Source: GCA-2718035 sp964435285 (GTDB lineage: Bacteria > Bacteroidota > Bacteroidia > Flavobacteriales > TMED113). From it: a stretch of 64,000 bases of DNA. Shown piece after piece: positions 63,969-64,000 of this stretch (the stretch's first letter is position 1; each line of letters opens with the position of its first letter). The notes under the pieces were generated by a model, which saw nothing but the letters and a program-made list of their open reading frames with translations, was not told the DNA's origin and did not search any database. Location: positions 83,184 through 147,183 of the forward strand of contig CAYSYA010000004.1 in NCBI GenBank assembly GCA_964435285.1, in the 5' to 3' direction. A program made the position numbers and the translations under genes.

Positions 63969-64000
63969 TTATTTAAAACTATTCTTTGATGTATACTCTC
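63969..64000 (-). other. Probable 3' end of a minus-strand gene cut by the window
   Basis: Two minus-strand frames are open from the window edge and stop here: one ends RVYIKE with a TAG at 63979-63981, the other ends in SFK with a TAA at 63969-63971. The terminator at 63930-63959 supports a gene ending nearby. Too little sequence is present to choose the frame or name the product. Confidence 0.3.

Overview
The window looks like a compact, strongly AT-rich chromosome segment from a Bacteroidota bacterium, most likely a marine or aquatic member of the Flavobacteriales. Lineage markers are type IX secretion (T9SS) and gliding genes (porU, porV, a PorP/SprF-type protein, gldJ), several proteins with T9SS-type C-terminal tails, large TonB-dependent receptors, DUF2795 next to secA, DUF5777 and DUF3127 proteins, and atpD-atpC standing apart from the other atp genes. 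Several promoters fit the Bacteroidota pattern TTG-N19-TAnnTTTG. Genes are packed with many 4-base overlaps. I found no insertion sequence, phage, integrase, rRNA or CRISPR array, and no gene-free stretch longer than 300 bases.

Layout. 1-7174: an outer-membrane/periplasmic redox neighbourhood. An MbnP-like lipoprotein, its di-heme MauG/cytochrome c peroxidase partner and yaaA form one minus-strand operon; a mono-heme lipoprotein, a DUF5777 barrel and a YceI protein form another; a T9SS-exported subtilisin lies between them on the plus strand. 7220-14882: a DPP IV-type peptidase, a tRNA-Ile/tRNA-Ala pair, then a pdhA-pdhC-aromatic amino acid hydroxylase-SDR operon, and ispF. 14879-24362: the T9SS/gliding block (porU-porV-ispF on minus; PorP/SprF-gldJ-murF on plus). 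24364-34708: secA with its small DUF2795 partner, a cobalamin adenosyltransferase, rmuC, tRNA-Leu, flavin reductase, DUF3127, AtoE-type transporter, a lone OppC-type permease, ruvC, HIT protein and greA.

34745-43658: a three-gene operon of a 1241-residue TonB-dependent receptor, a 1370-residue exported protein with a C-terminal tail, and a PorV/PorQ-family barrel. A 709-residue paralogue of the giant exported protein lies at 50236-52365. The shared block of about 480 residues has no function I can name, and this is the best candidate here for an undescribed system: a receptor, a T9SS cargo and a dedicated shuttle-type barrel. 43764-52559 also holds a Rieske-fold lipoprotein without obvious cluster ligands, ahcY, a phosphopantetheinyl transferase, pnuC with a NadR-like kinase, and a TPP riboswitch in front of a second TonB-dependent receptor that is therefore probably a thiamin-related importer.

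52548-64000: housekeeping genes (ribF, atpD-atpC, dtd, rsgA, metK, der, era), a GldA-like ABC ATPase, initiator tRNA-Met, a His-rich secreted protein of unknown function, a PAP2/sphingomyelin-synthase-like membrane protein and a YwaF-like membrane protein.

All functional calls come from reading motifs, lengths and neighbourhoods; no database search was run.
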